From Siphonodentalium dalli (taxonomy: Eukaryota; Mollusca; Scaphopoda; Gadilida; Siphonodentaliidae): DNA of 64,000 bases. The position numbers and the translations under genes were made by a program. The notes beneath the pieces were generated by a model. That model made no database searches. It was not told where the DNA came from and worked only from the letters and a program-made list of their open reading frames with translations. This document shows, in pieces, positions 11,723-21,677 of the stretch (the first letter of the stretch is position 1; each line of letters begins with the position of its first letter). The stretch is taken from positions 15,233,814 to 15,297,813 of the forward strand of contig CP136063.1 in assembly GCA_032622095.1 (NCBI GenBank), given 5' to 3'.

Positions 11723-14700
11723 ACCTTCCTGGTGAAACAAGTTTCGCAACGGATTCGCCATAAGAGGTTTGCCGAGAAACGAAGGGGTTCCAGCTTATTC
11801 GAAGCATGTTGCGGCTCACCTCCACCGGTAAAGAAAGAAAAAATCTTTCGGACTCAGCAGATACTGGCCGACTCAGAAGATACCGAATCCCATTTGGAGG
11901 CTTTGAAACAAGAAATAAAAAAAGCCAAAAACAAACAAAAGCCGGAACATATCCAAATGCTGTTAGCTGGAACTCTGACATACAGAACGCAGTTGCTGAA
12001 CAAGGATGACAGTGGGTCTCTGAAGAAAGTGATGGAAACATTTCCGTGCTTCCGAGATGGGTTATATGTAAGTAATTTTTAGTCGAGTTTTTTTTCCAAA
12101 ACTCGACTTATAGTTTGATGGTGGGCGGGCGGGCGGGCGGCGGACGGGCGGGCGGGCGACAAGTTTTGCTTATAACTCAACCGTTTATTGACGGATTAAA
12201 AAAAATATACATATCCATGCACGTAAGCTGCAGACAAAAAATCGTTCGTCCGCCCATTTATTACAGAGTTATGGCCCTTTGAATTTTCAGCTCGTTAGCG
12301 CGATAACTTCAACAAACGTTATCCGATTTGATTGAAATTTGGTGTATAGGTGTCTCCCAAGAATATCTCGGACGATTTCGAAAACCGGCCTGGTCCAATA
12401 AAATTTGATAGAGTTATGGCCCTTAATTAGTAATTTTTCACTAATTTTCAGCTCGTTAGCGCGATAACTTCAACAAACGTTATCCGATTTGATTGAAATT
12501 TGGTTTATAGGTGTCTCACAAGAATATCTCGGTCGAGTTCGAAAACCGGCTAGGTCCGTACAATTTGATAGAGTTATGGCCCTTAATCTCTGATCCAAAT
12601 TTTTAATTTGTTTTTAATTTACTGTCAAATCAGACTTATTCCTCAACAAATATGGTTTTAGTAAGATGATTGATCTTCAATATTGATTTTTTCAGATTAT
12701 GTATGCATTCTCTGCACAGTTTGACAACAAAAGATTGGCAGAGGTCATATCAAATTTGAAAACATTCAGTATTGCTGTTACAGATGTTGCTAAAAAGGAT
12801 GGACAGGTTAGTTAATTAGTAACTGGATCCTTTGCCCATAAAGGCCCGTACATCATTATTGCCCATAAACGAGCGTTGATGCACAGAAGTCGTATCACTT
12901 GAGTTATCGTCCGGTTAGACCTTTAAAGGCACGTGCAGCCTTAATTGTCGAAAATATTCATGGCATGAGGTTCCCAGAGGGTGATTTATGTTGCTCCACA
13001 CAGCAGGCTAGCATAACCAAATACACCCTCTGAGAACCTTATTCTGCTTAGACCTCATCTTCTGGGAAGTATCTATAGTATCAAATTTACATTGTTGTTA
13101 GTTAAATTTCGCGTCACTAAATTCACCCTCTGGGGACCTCATTCTGCAAATGACAAGACACACTATCACACTATTTCAAGGCTTGATTGTATAATACATT
13201 GTGTTGCTTGGGGCCAGTCATGCACAATGTAGAAACAGACACGCTTTTTGTGATGCTATCCCGCACAGCAGGCTAGCATCACCAAATTCACCCTCTGGAG
13301 ACCTCATTCTGCCTAGGCCTCATCTTCTGGGAAGTATCTATAGTATCAAATTTACATTGTTGTTAGTTAAATTTCCCTTCTAGGAAGTTTCTATATCCCC
13401 TAATTTGCAGAAGATAAAATTCATAAATGAGGTGCCCAATGGGTGAATATCACCAACTTCAACTGGGGAAGTTAATTCTTGTCCTTATCAGATTTGTGAA
13501 AATGGGATCACAAAGTCAAATAAGGGCAGAGCAAGAGACTTAACTATATCACTACATAGTAATTCTTAAAATATGTTTGCAAGAACTAGTTGGCTTATAT
13601 AGAATGGAATGTTCTTCCTTGACTGCAATTTATGCGATATTTCTTATTTGTATACGGACAAAGTCTATCTACGTTTTGATGTTCTTTCTGTTTGTGGCGG
13701 TTTTTGATGGGTGGAGATATTTTCACAGGATACCCACAGCCAAGGCCAACCATGTCTTTAATGCTGAATATTAATTGGTAATTGAAAATGTATTTACCAA
13801 CTTTTTGTTATTTTGGTGCCAAATTTAATTGGGTATCTATATAAAGGCACTGTCAGTATATGCGGTGGATGTGCTACTAAGGAAAATGTACCTATTTAAA
13901 TGAATGTTTGCTGCTTTGTCACATTTACCTGTACATGTATCATATTTGTCATGGATCATTTGTGAATCTGATTAACATTGATTTCTTCAAATTTCTTTCT
14001 AGAATTTAGATGGTGACATGTGCAAAGTCATTAAGTATGTGGAAAGGGAGGTCCAATACCAACATGGACGTGCAGAGAAGGTACCAAGATCATTCTCGTC
14101 CATAATTGAATTGAAGGAGGTAAGTTTTAGTTAAAATGTAGCAATATTCTGTTCACAATATTACTTGCAGAGAACTTAAAGGCACGGTTAGCATTCACAG
14201 TGGGCAAAACCTCAATAAACAGAACAATATTAAAGTACAGGTATAGAAGGTTTTATTCTTATACCAATCATAAATATCGCAAAAATAGCATTTTATATAA
14301 ATTGGCTTTTGTTTACATTCTGATATGCTGATCTTTGTTACTGTATTTCTGATATGGAAATTATAAAGAGCGTTCATCTCATTTGTGTGTGATTAACCAA
14401 TAGAATTACACCGACTTATGTAAATAGAAGCCAAAATTCTGTAACAGAACTAGGCTTTTGTTTATGTAAAACAGTGTAGGTCTTGATGGTAACATGCTAC
14501 TTATACATGATGATTATGGTTGCTATATATGAACAAAACTATATATTTTAATATTCTATCTGTTTATGGCTGTTGAACAAATATGAATATTTTGAGAATG
14601 TATGCTGACCAGGCCTTTAAAGGTATGGGAGGCCTTGGTGGTGGGTATCCTGTGAAAATATTTCCACCTGTATGGAACTTATAAAGAGCGTTTATACCAT

Positions 14701-16372
14701 TTGTGTGTGATTAACCAATAGCATTGTGCTGTCTTCTGTAACACAATCAGACTCTTGCTTAGGTAAAATATAGTAGGTCTTTATGATAGCATGCTGTTTA
14801 CGCGATGGTCATGGTCTATATGAACGAAACTGTATGCATTTTAATGTTTTTCTGTTTACAGTGATTGGAACAAATATGAATATTTTCAACAACTAAGGCC
14901 TCCCGTGCCTTTCAAATAACGCCACACCGATACTAAGGCAACGAACATGATAAAACTATCAAATTAATCAAAACATCGCCGCTAACACTATATCAAAATT
15001 GACCCTCAATGAATGTCAACTTTCGGCTTTCTGATCATTTAATAAGAATTGGTAATAGCAGCAGTTTTATTCACATGATAAGACCTCAATTGCAGCACAT
15101 TCTCTCGCAGCTTCGCTATTATGTGCAAATGGGTCCATATTTGATACTGAAATAAGCAGATAATGGACTCATATCCATTATTCCATTTTATGGCATGGGA
15201 CATGGTGAAAACACATTTTGATGTCTGTCATTATTCATCAAATTTATGTAAACATATTTCGGATTCCAGTTTTTATCCAGCAATAAAATGCGAAATAAAC
15301 TTGTAATTCAATTGAGTATTTGTCACTAAAAACAAGCATTCTGATTGGCTGAGAGCGGATAAGTTTAGTTTTTCGATTCACCGACATCGGCTGCTTCAGC
15401 GTGCATCAAATCTGAATGTAGCATGGACAAATTTCATTGGCACAGAACGAGTAGCGAAACGAGCACACCCGCGCATTGTTGATTATAGCTACCGTCCATC
15501 GGCCGCTTCAGCGTGCATCAAATCTGAATGTGGCACGGTACAATTTCATTGGCGCAGAACGGAGTAGCGAAAAGAGCCAACCCGCCCCACAGGAAATGGT
15601 TACGGAGCAGTGTTCCGAGTAACGAAATGAACAAACCCAACGATTTGTGCACGGTGACAACAACAAAATGAAAGTCTCGATTCGTGTCATGAAAACGACT
15701 AAATGATACTTGTTATACGTTTTGTTTTGCAAATTCCTTACTAGATTGAATTACAATGTAGATAAACGTACCCTGCTTCGTTGTACATTCTGGGATTCGA
15801 GCATGAAAACAGTTTTTGTGAACTCGCCGACAAACTGTTTTCATGCTCGAATCCCAGAATGTACAACTCAACAGGGTATGTTTATCTCCTAAATATATTT
15901 TGACTTAGTAAATCTATATTCAACTCATAAATATGAAGTTTATTCAGTGCATCTTTCCAATATTATTCCACAGGGTATCCCAGATGAAGATATCGAAAAA
16001 TGCTTGAAATGCAGCCCACTGGACCCACCGCGACTAGTGGTATTTTTGGAGGAAGAGACCATCAAGGGGATATTCATATTGGCAGATGATAATGCCATAA
16101 AACTACAAGGCAATACTATGGACTGGGGAATTGTGCAACTCTTGTGCACATATTATGTGTTCAACTTGGCTTATCCAAGATGTTTCACAATGCCACTAGG
16201 TCTGTTGCAGCAATTTGTCATGGGTGAACCATTCACTAGGACAAAGAAAGGTGATGTCACCAAAAAGTTTTTGTTCTTCGTCAAAAGACTCAGACCAGTG
16301 TTTGACAAGTTGATTCATGATGACAATAGAACAGAGGTTGCTATGTCAGATCCTCTGAGTGAGCTATGGTGA
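11723..16372 (+). CDS. spliced second gene of the CMC element, SAMD3-like C-terminal region
   Basis: Four exons join in phase 0: 11723-12067, 12696-12806, 14003-14119 and 15974-16372 (stop TGA). Each is bounded by pyrimidine-rich AG acceptors and GTAAGT/GTTAGT-like donors, giving about 323 residues. The pattern is a basic N-terminal part, a Lys/Glu-rich helical stretch, a block like the transposon-borne SAMD3-like proteins of animals (ETFPCFRDGLY..MYAF), and a C-terminal hydrophobic block around YYVFNLAYPRCF. Proteins of this type accompany TNP2-like transposases; their role is not established. The 5' end is unresolved. The introns hold MITEs, palindromes and tandem repeats. Confidence 0.65.
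12121..12160 (+). repeat. GGGC-rich tract
   Basis: Repeated GGGC/GGCG units just inside the intron after the 11723 exon; four or more runs of three Gs could form a G-quadruplex. No function can be assigned. Confidence 0.6.
12267..12590 (+). repeat. two tandem intronic repeats of about 150 bp
   Basis: Two copies beginning near GAGTTATGGCCCTT contain AGCTCGTTAGCGCGATAAC and TTATCCGATTTGATTG. They are similar but not identical. Confidence 0.7.
12927..13757. mobile_element. TTAA-flanked MITE copy with internal repeats
   Basis: Flanked by TTAA at 12923-12926 and 13758-13761. The left end AGGCACGTGCAGCCTTAA resembles the inverted right end. Its last 130 bp match the right part of the MITE at 54569-55060. 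The interior carries repeated TCACCCTCTGG and CATCTTCTGGGAAGTATC blocks, probably a second repeat inserted in it. Confidence 0.6.
14180..14616. mobile_element. MITE with TTAA target duplication
   Basis: TTAA at 14176-14179 and at 14617-14620. Inverted ends are AGGCACGGTTAGCAT and the complement of ATGCTGACCAGGCCT. TTAA target duplication fits piggyBac- or Kolobok-type mobilisation. It shares the right-hand TTAA with the neighbouring MITE. Confidence 0.65.
14621..14910. mobile_element. second MITE of the same family, sharing a TTAA
   Basis: Begins AGGTATGGGAGGCCTTGG directly after the TTAA that closes the previous MITE and ends CCTCCCGTGCCT before TTCA, a decayed TTAA. Much of it is the reverse complement of the left part of the element at 54569-55060. 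Confidence 0.65.
15761..15886. repeat. palindrome in the last intron of the CMC gene
   Basis: Arms of about 55 bp are near-perfect inverted copies (GATAAACGTACCCTG at the left, CAGGGTATGTTTATC at the right) with a short loop near 15823. It lies about 90 bp upstream of the last exon. Shortly upstream, 15385-15560 holds a direct repeat of GCTTCAGCGTGCATCAAATC. Confidence 0.75.
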
Positions 16373-16474
16373 ATCGTTCATATCTAAAAATGATCAGAAA
16401 GAGAGCTCTACTGTTACTAGTTAAAGTGTCCTGTGTCATAAACATCCTAGGTGAATCGGTTGAGATTAATATTA

Positions 16475-16622
16475 TCCATCATGACCTGAGGTGTGGGATG
16501 GAAAAATCTCACCCGAGGGGCCAGATATTTGGGCCGGACACGAGGCTTGCCGAGTGTCCGGACCAAATATCTGGCCCCGAGGGTGAGATTTTTAAATCCC
16601 ACACCCCCAGGTCATGATGGAT
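16475..16622. repeat. palindrome of about 148 bp after the CMC gene
   Basis: Outer arms ATCCATCATGACCT and AGGTCATGATGGAT are perfect complements. Pairing continues through GTGTGGGAT/ATCCCACAC and CCAGATATTTGG/CCAAATATCTGG to a small centre near 16549. It lies about 100 bp past the stop codon. A related TGTGAGATAG-type motif pair occurs near 17425-17495. Confidence 0.8.
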
Positions 16623-17864
16623 CATTTTTCTCCCAACCCAAGAGCCTCATTCCGATTTTTTTTTTTATACCAATCTTTGGCACATTTCATTAGTTTCGTA
16701 ACGGTATATCTGGGGAGAAATCTGATGCGATATTCGTGATTAACTGGGATGATTTCGGTATATACCAAACTGTAAAAACAAAGCGCGTTACCCGTGCGCG
16801 CAGGGTTAATACGTTAGAGTGAAATCGACACGGTCTTCTGAAAACGACATGGATACGTCACATCGTTGCACCTGCATAAATTCCGAGAAACGCGCGTATT
16901 GATATGAAGTATATACAACTGGACTAATCGTGTTTGTCATCGGAAATCACCATATCGGTACCATTAGAAAAGGAAACATGTGAATATATGGCAGACAAAT
17001 GTTAGTTAGACGCGTTCGACGATTTATTGCAACGATGATAACTGTTCGAATGTAGAATTATTTCGTTCGTCATTTGTGAAGCGGCTATTGTTTACCTGTT
17101 ACGAAATGTGCCATGCAGTGGTGCCAGTTTCGCTTGGGGTCTTCCGTTTGATGGAATATGTTCGCAAATTAGTCGTTTATATTTCATGTTATATATGCAA
17201 CTCTGTGTCTGCAAGTGATGTTATATTGAAGGTTTTTCGTGATTAACAGTTGAGACTTATCTCTATTTGTATTAGCGTCCACGAATTCGTCTGTATGTAT
17301 TTACTTGAAATGTGAAGCGTAACTGGTTGGTCGCCATTGTTTTGGTCTGTTTTAGTTCACATAAAACATGATGACGGATTGTTAAATTAGTTCCGGCTCT
17401 TAATTAAATAGGTAAAGTAGTCACGTGGGTGGTGTGAGATAGATGGTCGCGTGTTATGTGAGACAGGGAAATCTCACCCAGCTATCTCACACTGGCCGCC
17501 TGTGCTAAAGTGTGTAGGGAGTGGGAGAAAATGCTGTTTTATGTCAGAGTCCCGTTAATATATCTCTCAAGTTCGGGGTTTAGCAACGTTGACTCGCTCA
17601 CCGAAAATCTGAAATAACTCATAAAATGTCACACCAACACTTTTATTAATTGTATATAATTTGTCGTGTTGTAACTAGTCTGGAACCCTGAATGAATCTG
17701 TAATGTTATGTTCTTAATGTTATGTATCATATATATATACACACATGTATTTGGATTTAATATTTAAATCAAATTTTTTGATTAAAATTATTTTCACAGG
17801 ACAATTCATCTTTTGTCAATCATTCTAGAGAAAGAATAATGGTATCTTAATCGAACACTGATGT
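16623..17864. other. non-coding right interior of the CMC element
   Basis: No gene recognised. AT-rich with some CG-containing stretches. Confidence 0.5.
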
Positions 17865-18260
17865 TATAAAACATTTAACATTGGTGTTATCAAGAAGTAA
17901 CACTGGTGTTATCAAGAAGTAACATCAGTGTGATCATATTCGAACACCAATGTTAACATTTTGGGTTCTTAACACCAAAATGTGTTAATTATCTGTTACA
18001 TGTGTTCAGAACACATTATTGCGTTAAACTTTTTTTAACACCAGTGTTAAACTATTTTGAACGCAGGTGTTAAAATTTTTAACACTGGTGTTAAATATTT
18101 TAACACTGGTGTTAAAACTTTGAACGCTAGTGTCAGCAATTAGTGTTCAAATTTTTAACACCAGTGTTAACTTTTTTAACACACGTGTTATAAATTTGAA
18201 CACATTAATGTGTTAATTATCTGTTACATTTTTCGTGTTCAAATAGTTGGATTTACAGTG
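17865..18260. repeat. right subterminal palindrome array of the CMC element
   Basis: More than ten closely spaced copies of a short palindrome with consensus TTAACACYRGTGTTAA, interleaved with TGTTAATTATCTGTTAC, running up to the terminal TTTACAGTG. They resemble the left-end motifs but are denser. Probably binding sites for the element's own accessory or transposase protein (inference). Confidence 0.75.
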
Positions 18261-19244
18261 TAGGGCCTACAGTGTAAACAATACTGCCGACGCTAATTAA
18301 TGCTCTTTTAATCTTTCGGTTGAGTGCAAATCTGATACAAGAATAAATGTTTAAAAGATCACAATGCGCGAAGCGCACGCGTTTTAAATTCATATAATGT
18401 GCGCGAAGCTCATAAAGGGGCTGCAGGCCCCTACCCCGCTAAATAAAGGTTCAGAATTGAGCCTGTTTCAGTCAGTATAGATTAAGTAAAATATCTCGAT
18501 TGTTGCGTTCCATATATGTGCATGCATATACGTGGGTTGGGGAGATGATGGTGGGGGCAAAAATACAGTTTTATTGAAATAAAGTGTTCATACAAATGGG
18601 CCACGCAGTGCAGGGCGTGTGATCAATAGGCTGCATGTTGAATACAGGGTCCGTTTAAAATGTGCTGCAAGCTCCCTATTTATGTGCGCGAAGCTCACGC
18701 AGTTTAAGATCATATAATGTGCGCGAAGCGCAGAAAGGGGCTGTACATAGGCCCCTCCCCTCTAAATAAAGATTCCGAATTGAGCCTGTTTCAGTTAGTA
18801 TAGATAAAGTAAAATATTTTGATTGTTGCGTTCCATATGTGCATGCATATACATGGGTCGGGGAGATGAGGGTGGGGGTAAAAATACAGTTTTATTGAAA
18901 TAAAGTGTTCATACAAACGGGCCGCGCAGTGCAGGCGTGTGATCATTAGGCGGCATGCTGAATACAGGTTCCAAAGGGGGTCCGTTCAAAATATGCAGCA
19001 AGCTTCCGAATGTAGGCTCCTGAATTGAGTATGTTTCAGTTGTTGCATAGTATTTAAATAATATACTGATTGTGTTTCGTTGCGCATATATATGTGGACT
19101 GGGTGTGTAGAAATACAGTTTTAGTGAAATAAAGTGTTCCAATGCGCATCCAGTAACAAAAAGGAGAAACATGACAATTTCATGTGTCCATGAACGCGGA
19201 CACTAGAAAATAACAAAGAAAATTTATATACCCGTCATTTTGTG
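18261..19244 (+). mobile_element. Helitron unit 2, 3' part, with truncated 3' end
   Basis: Continues unit 2 after the CMC element (TAGGGCCTACAGTG). It runs to CCCGTCATTTTGTG, where the second half of the terminal hairpin, CAACCCC and CTAG are missing. The next bases, GCGAATGGACAG, belong to the interior of another unit, so a deletion or unequal exchange joined two units here. Confidence 0.75.
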
Positions 19245-19593
19245 GCGAATGGACAGTCTGACCTCCCGCCAGTGGGTACCGTGAACTCAGTAAATTCGCC
19301 GGAACTCAGTTAGAAAAAGCACATTCCCGGGGCAGGCCTAATAATAGGACCTACAGTGCAAACAATACTGCCGACGCTAATTAATGCTCTTTTAATCTTT
19401 CGGTTGAGTGCAAATCTGATAAAAGAATAAATGTTTAAAAGATCACAATGCGCGAAGCGCACGCAGTTTATGTGCGCGAAGCTCACAAAGGGGCTGCAGG
19501 CCTCTCCCCCGCTAAATAAAGGTTCCGAATTGAGCCTGTTTCAGTTAGTATAGATTAAGTAAAATATCTTGATTGTTGCGTTCCATATATATG
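19245..19593 (+). mobile_element. Helitron unit 3, left fragment
   Basis: Lacks its own 5' end because of the junction at 19244/19245. It runs to the Polinton insertion point and includes the left TATATG duplication (19588-19593). Confidence 0.75.
19588..19593 (+). repeat. left Polinton target-site duplication TATATG
   Basis: TATATG immediately before the AGTAGT end of the Polinton, matched exactly by 36667-36672. A 6-bp duplication is diagnostic for Polintons. Confidence 0.95.
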
Positions 19594-19923
19594 AGTAGTA
19601 ATGGGGGGCACTATGGCCCAGTACCCCCCAGTGGGGGGCACTATGGCCCAGTACCCCCCAGTGGGGGGCACTATGGCCCAGTACCCCCCAGTGGGGGGCA
19701 CTATAGCCCAGTACCCATCAGTGGGGGGCACTATAGCCCACTACTGGGCTATAGTGCCCCCCACTGATGGGTACTGGGCTATAGTGCCCACCACTGATGG
19801 GTACTGGGCTATAGTGCCCCCCACTGATGGGTACTGGGCTATAGTGCCCCCCACTGATGGGTACTGGGCCATAGTTCCCCCCTGAGGATAGATATTCCTG
19901 TCATTGATGTGATATTTCTGATC
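19594..19923 (+). repeat. left terminal inverted repeat of the Polinton (330 bp)
   Basis: Matches 36337-36666 in reverse complement with about two visible differences. It begins AGTAGT. It is itself built of about five direct copies of a 30-bp unit (GGGGGGCACTATGGCCCAGT then ACCCCCCAGT), followed by about five inverted copies. Each end can therefore fold on itself, with centre near 19741. The glycine/proline-rich frames read through it are by-products of the repeat. Confidence 0.95.
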
Positions 19924-20027
19924 GGAAAAAATGAAAATGGACTTAGAATTATTTTTTTTCAAAAGGAAAATCTCACTTTGGAAAATATCAATTAGCAATC
20001 AAGAGTTTTTCTTTTCGAATATTTGGT

Positions 20028-20043
20028 GGCCCTGAAAAGGGCC
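20028..20043 (-). terminator. histone-type 3' stem-loop after the OTU-like gene
   Basis: On the minus strand GGCCCTTTTCAGGGCC: 6-bp stem, TTTC loop, followed by ACCAAAT. It starts 20 nt after the stop codon. A purine-rich stretch, GAAAAGAAAAAC, begins about 12 nt further on, where histone genes have the U7-binding downstream element. It matches the replication-dependent histone mRNA 3' end pattern (GGYYYU-UHHU-like loop-ARRRCC, then ACC). Confidence 0.75.
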
Positions 20044-20062
20044 GTTTTATTTTTGTTATAGT

Positions 20063-20527
20063 TTAGAATCCGCCACATTGAACTTCTTTGTTCGCCAAAA
20101 CTTCAATTGATTTGTCTCCTCGCCTCATCCATATTTCGCATTCACAATAATGCTCGTGGCAAACGTGTGGGATCCACACTAGAGTTATTGATGACTTGAA
20201 TCTTGGTGTTGATTTGTAGCCGCCTTTGGTAGCATCAAACATGACGATAGGTCGCTGTATAACAGTCGCCGCTAATTCAACCATCAATCTTGATTCAGCC
20301 AAAAGTGGTGTGCGCCGTAAATCTTGTGCCGACGCACCAAGTTCGTCACTCTCTGCGTAGTACAGGTCAACTGCCGCATCTCTCAGAATCATCCATCCAT
20401 CGGTCGTCCCGTAAACCCCGAGGCTGAGTGCCCTCCAAAACAGCGATATTTCTTCACCGTACACTGCTTTACAGTATACCCCACCGGCCATTATCTCGTC
20501 AAGATCTGTTATGTTTACAGCAGTCAT
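20063..20527 (-). CDS. OTU-like protein with Ser at the Cys position
   Basis: 154 residues. The start is the ATG at 20527; it shares the context ATTCTRCATTCAAAG-ATG with the gene at 22134, whereas a frame opening further upstream (20602) runs into the promoter cassette. The sequence has the layout of an OTU cysteine protease/deubiquitinase fold: SLFWRALSLGVYG near the N-terminus, then VELAATVIQRPIVMFD, and a C-terminal HEHY. The residue expected to be the catalytic Cys (before LF.RAL) is Ser, so protease activity is doubtful. It forms a divergent pair with the gene at 21151. Not seen in the core Polinton gene set; possibly a host-interaction protein. The OTU call is by pattern only. Confidence 0.6.
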   Translation of the reverse strand: MTAVNITDLDEIMAGGVYCKAVYGEEISLFWRALSLGVYGTTDGWMILRDAAVDLYYAESDELGASAQDLRRTPLLAESRLMVELAATVIQRPIVMFDATKGGYKSTPRFKSSITLVWIPHVCHEHYCECEIWMRRGDKSIEVLANKEVQCGGF

Positions 20528-21150
20528 CTTTGAATGTAGAATAAGTCTGAAGATCCGTCTTGAACATATATCACGATTGCGCGGGCGGTAGAGAAAGCAC
20601 ATAATACTTTGACGTTAAAATGACAAATGCTCCCTGACGTTGTGTTTCTTTTCAGTGCATTATCTGTTAGTTTCACCATTTCGATATGATATAGATTAAA
20701 TTCATGATAGTATATGCAATTAATTAAGATATTTTAACATATGAATTCATCTTCGTTCATAAACGATGACCTAGTAAAGCTATCAATTGTAATGATGAAG
20801 AAAAATGTTCAGTATGTTTTCTTGTGTTCAGTTTTATGTATAAAATATGTACATTTCCAAAACCAAAAACTAGAAAAACATTCCATATTTGCCTAACGAG
20901 GCAACAAATATATCAATCATGTGTACCAAATAATAGATAATGATCTAACGAAATAAAAAACATTTGTTTGATCGCTATGCAATAATGATCAAGAAAAATA
21001 TGAATGCTGATCCGTCTCTGAAAAAACACAACGCCAGGAAACATTTGTCAATTTTAACGTCAATGCGACATGTGATTTCATTGACGCCCGTGTCAAATGT
21101 ATAAAAATATTTTCGAATTTGATCAACGTTACATTGCATTGCTATCAAAG
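20528..21150. promoter_or_regulatory. bidirectional promoter cassette, copy 1
   Basis: Intergenic region of the divergent pair 20527(-)/21151(+). 20560-21114 is directly repeated at 22171-22725 with the same length. A TATA box, TGTATAAAAATA, lies about 50 nt before the right ATG; an ATATATG-like box lies about 40 nt before the left ATG. The outer arms (about 20578-20650 and 21017-21090) are inverted copies of one another, with CGCCCG next to each TATA. Confidence 0.7.
20560..21114 (+). repeat. direct repeat, copy 1 (555 bp)
   Basis: Nearly identical to 22171-22725. It covers the whole promoter cassette between divergent start codons but not the coding regions, which are unrelated between the two pairs. 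Confidence 0.9.
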
Positions 21151-21639
21151 ATGGATCCGTTAACAGAATTTCTTCAGAGTGAGATATACAGTAATCCTGT
21201 TGTACAGAATACATATGCGGCACCACAGTCAACAGGCCAAGCTAATACGACAATGACTATAGGTGGAGATACACTCATTTTAAAAGCGATTTTAGATGAA
21301 CTGAGATGTCTTCGCAGGGATATTGACGTGAAAACACAAGTAACGCATCAAGAAGTAAAAGTGAATCTTCGTTTCGTTGCAGAAGAGATAGATATACCAA
21401 TCAGGGTTCATGATGTTCAGAGATCGAAAGAACAGAAACAGATCAAAAAAGAAAAAATATTATCGGCGAAAGAAAAAGAACCTAAAAGTATCATGAAGCC
21501 TTCTACTGAGACAAAAGTCAGATTTCGTCTTCCTTGTAAAGAATCTAAAGATACAGAGAAAAGTGATGAATTCGCAAAAGCTATTGGTTCTCATGGGAAA
21601 GATATGTCAAGATATAAGAAAAACACAAAACGATGTTAA
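21151..21639 (+). CDS. unrecognised Lys-rich Polinton protein, histone-type 3' end
   Basis: 162 residues from ATG 21151. The frame is open further upstream to an ATG at 21097, but that ATG overlaps the TATA box. The N-terminal half is acidic to neutral with predicted helix (about residues 40-65, ILDELRCLRRDID). The C-terminal half is rich in Lys and Glu (QIKKEKILSAKEKEPK) and ends KKNTKRC, so a nuclear or nucleic-acid-binding role is possible. No known domain recognised and no histone fold. It forms a divergent pair with the OTU-like gene. The mRNA would end at the stem-loop at 21662. Confidence 0.65.
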   Translation: MDPLTEFLQSEIYSNPVVQNTYAAPQSTGQANTTMTIGGDTLILKAILDELRCLRRDIDVKTQVTHQEVKVNLRFVAEEIDIPIRVHDVQRSKEQKQIKKEKILSAKEKEPKSIMKPSTETKVRFRLPCKESKDTEKSDEFAKAIGSHGKDMSRYKKNTKRC

Positions 21640-21661
21640 AGTCAGATGATAATTTTAAAAC

Positions 21662-21677
21662 GGCCCTTTTCAGGGCC
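21662..21677 (+). terminator. histone-type 3' stem-loop
   Basis: GGCCCTTTTCAGGGCC followed by ACACACA, 22 nt after the stop at 21639; same stem and loop as the three other genes. An A-rich CCCAAAAGG follows about 10 nt on, a weaker match to a downstream element. Confidence 0.75.

Larger units (their letters stand above)
4105..18260 (+). mobile_element. CMC (CACTA/Mirage-type) DNA transposon, about 14.2 kb
   Basis: Ends are inverted: CACTGTAAACCC at the left and the reverse complement of CACTGTAAATCC at the right. Each end is flanked by TA (4103-4104 and 18261-18262), a single TA in uninterrupted copies of the surrounding repeat. Both ends carry arrays of subterminal palindromes. Inside are a one-exon TNP2-like transposase and a spliced second gene. 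CACT-type termini and TNP2-like transposase are known of the CMC group; a 2-bp TA duplication is closer to Mirage than to classical CACTA with 3 bp. Its introns are loaded with smaller repeats. Confidence 0.8.

Noticed and set aside
11693-12082. Stand-alone 129-codon gene
   Set aside because: The frame includes intron sequence at both ends. A pyrimidine-rich acceptor at 11722 and a GTAAGT donor at 12068 define an exon.
19573-19998. Gly/Pro/Tyr-rich repeat proteins (GGTMAQYPPV type) on both strands, also at 36375-36750
   Set aside because: They are frames through the 30-bp units of the Polinton inverted repeats; they exist on both strands and in several frames, with no start context or promoter.
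21097-21150. 18 extra N-terminal codons for the gene at 21151
   Set aside because: The ATG at 21097 lies within the TATA box of the repeated promoter cassette, so it would not be in the mRNA.
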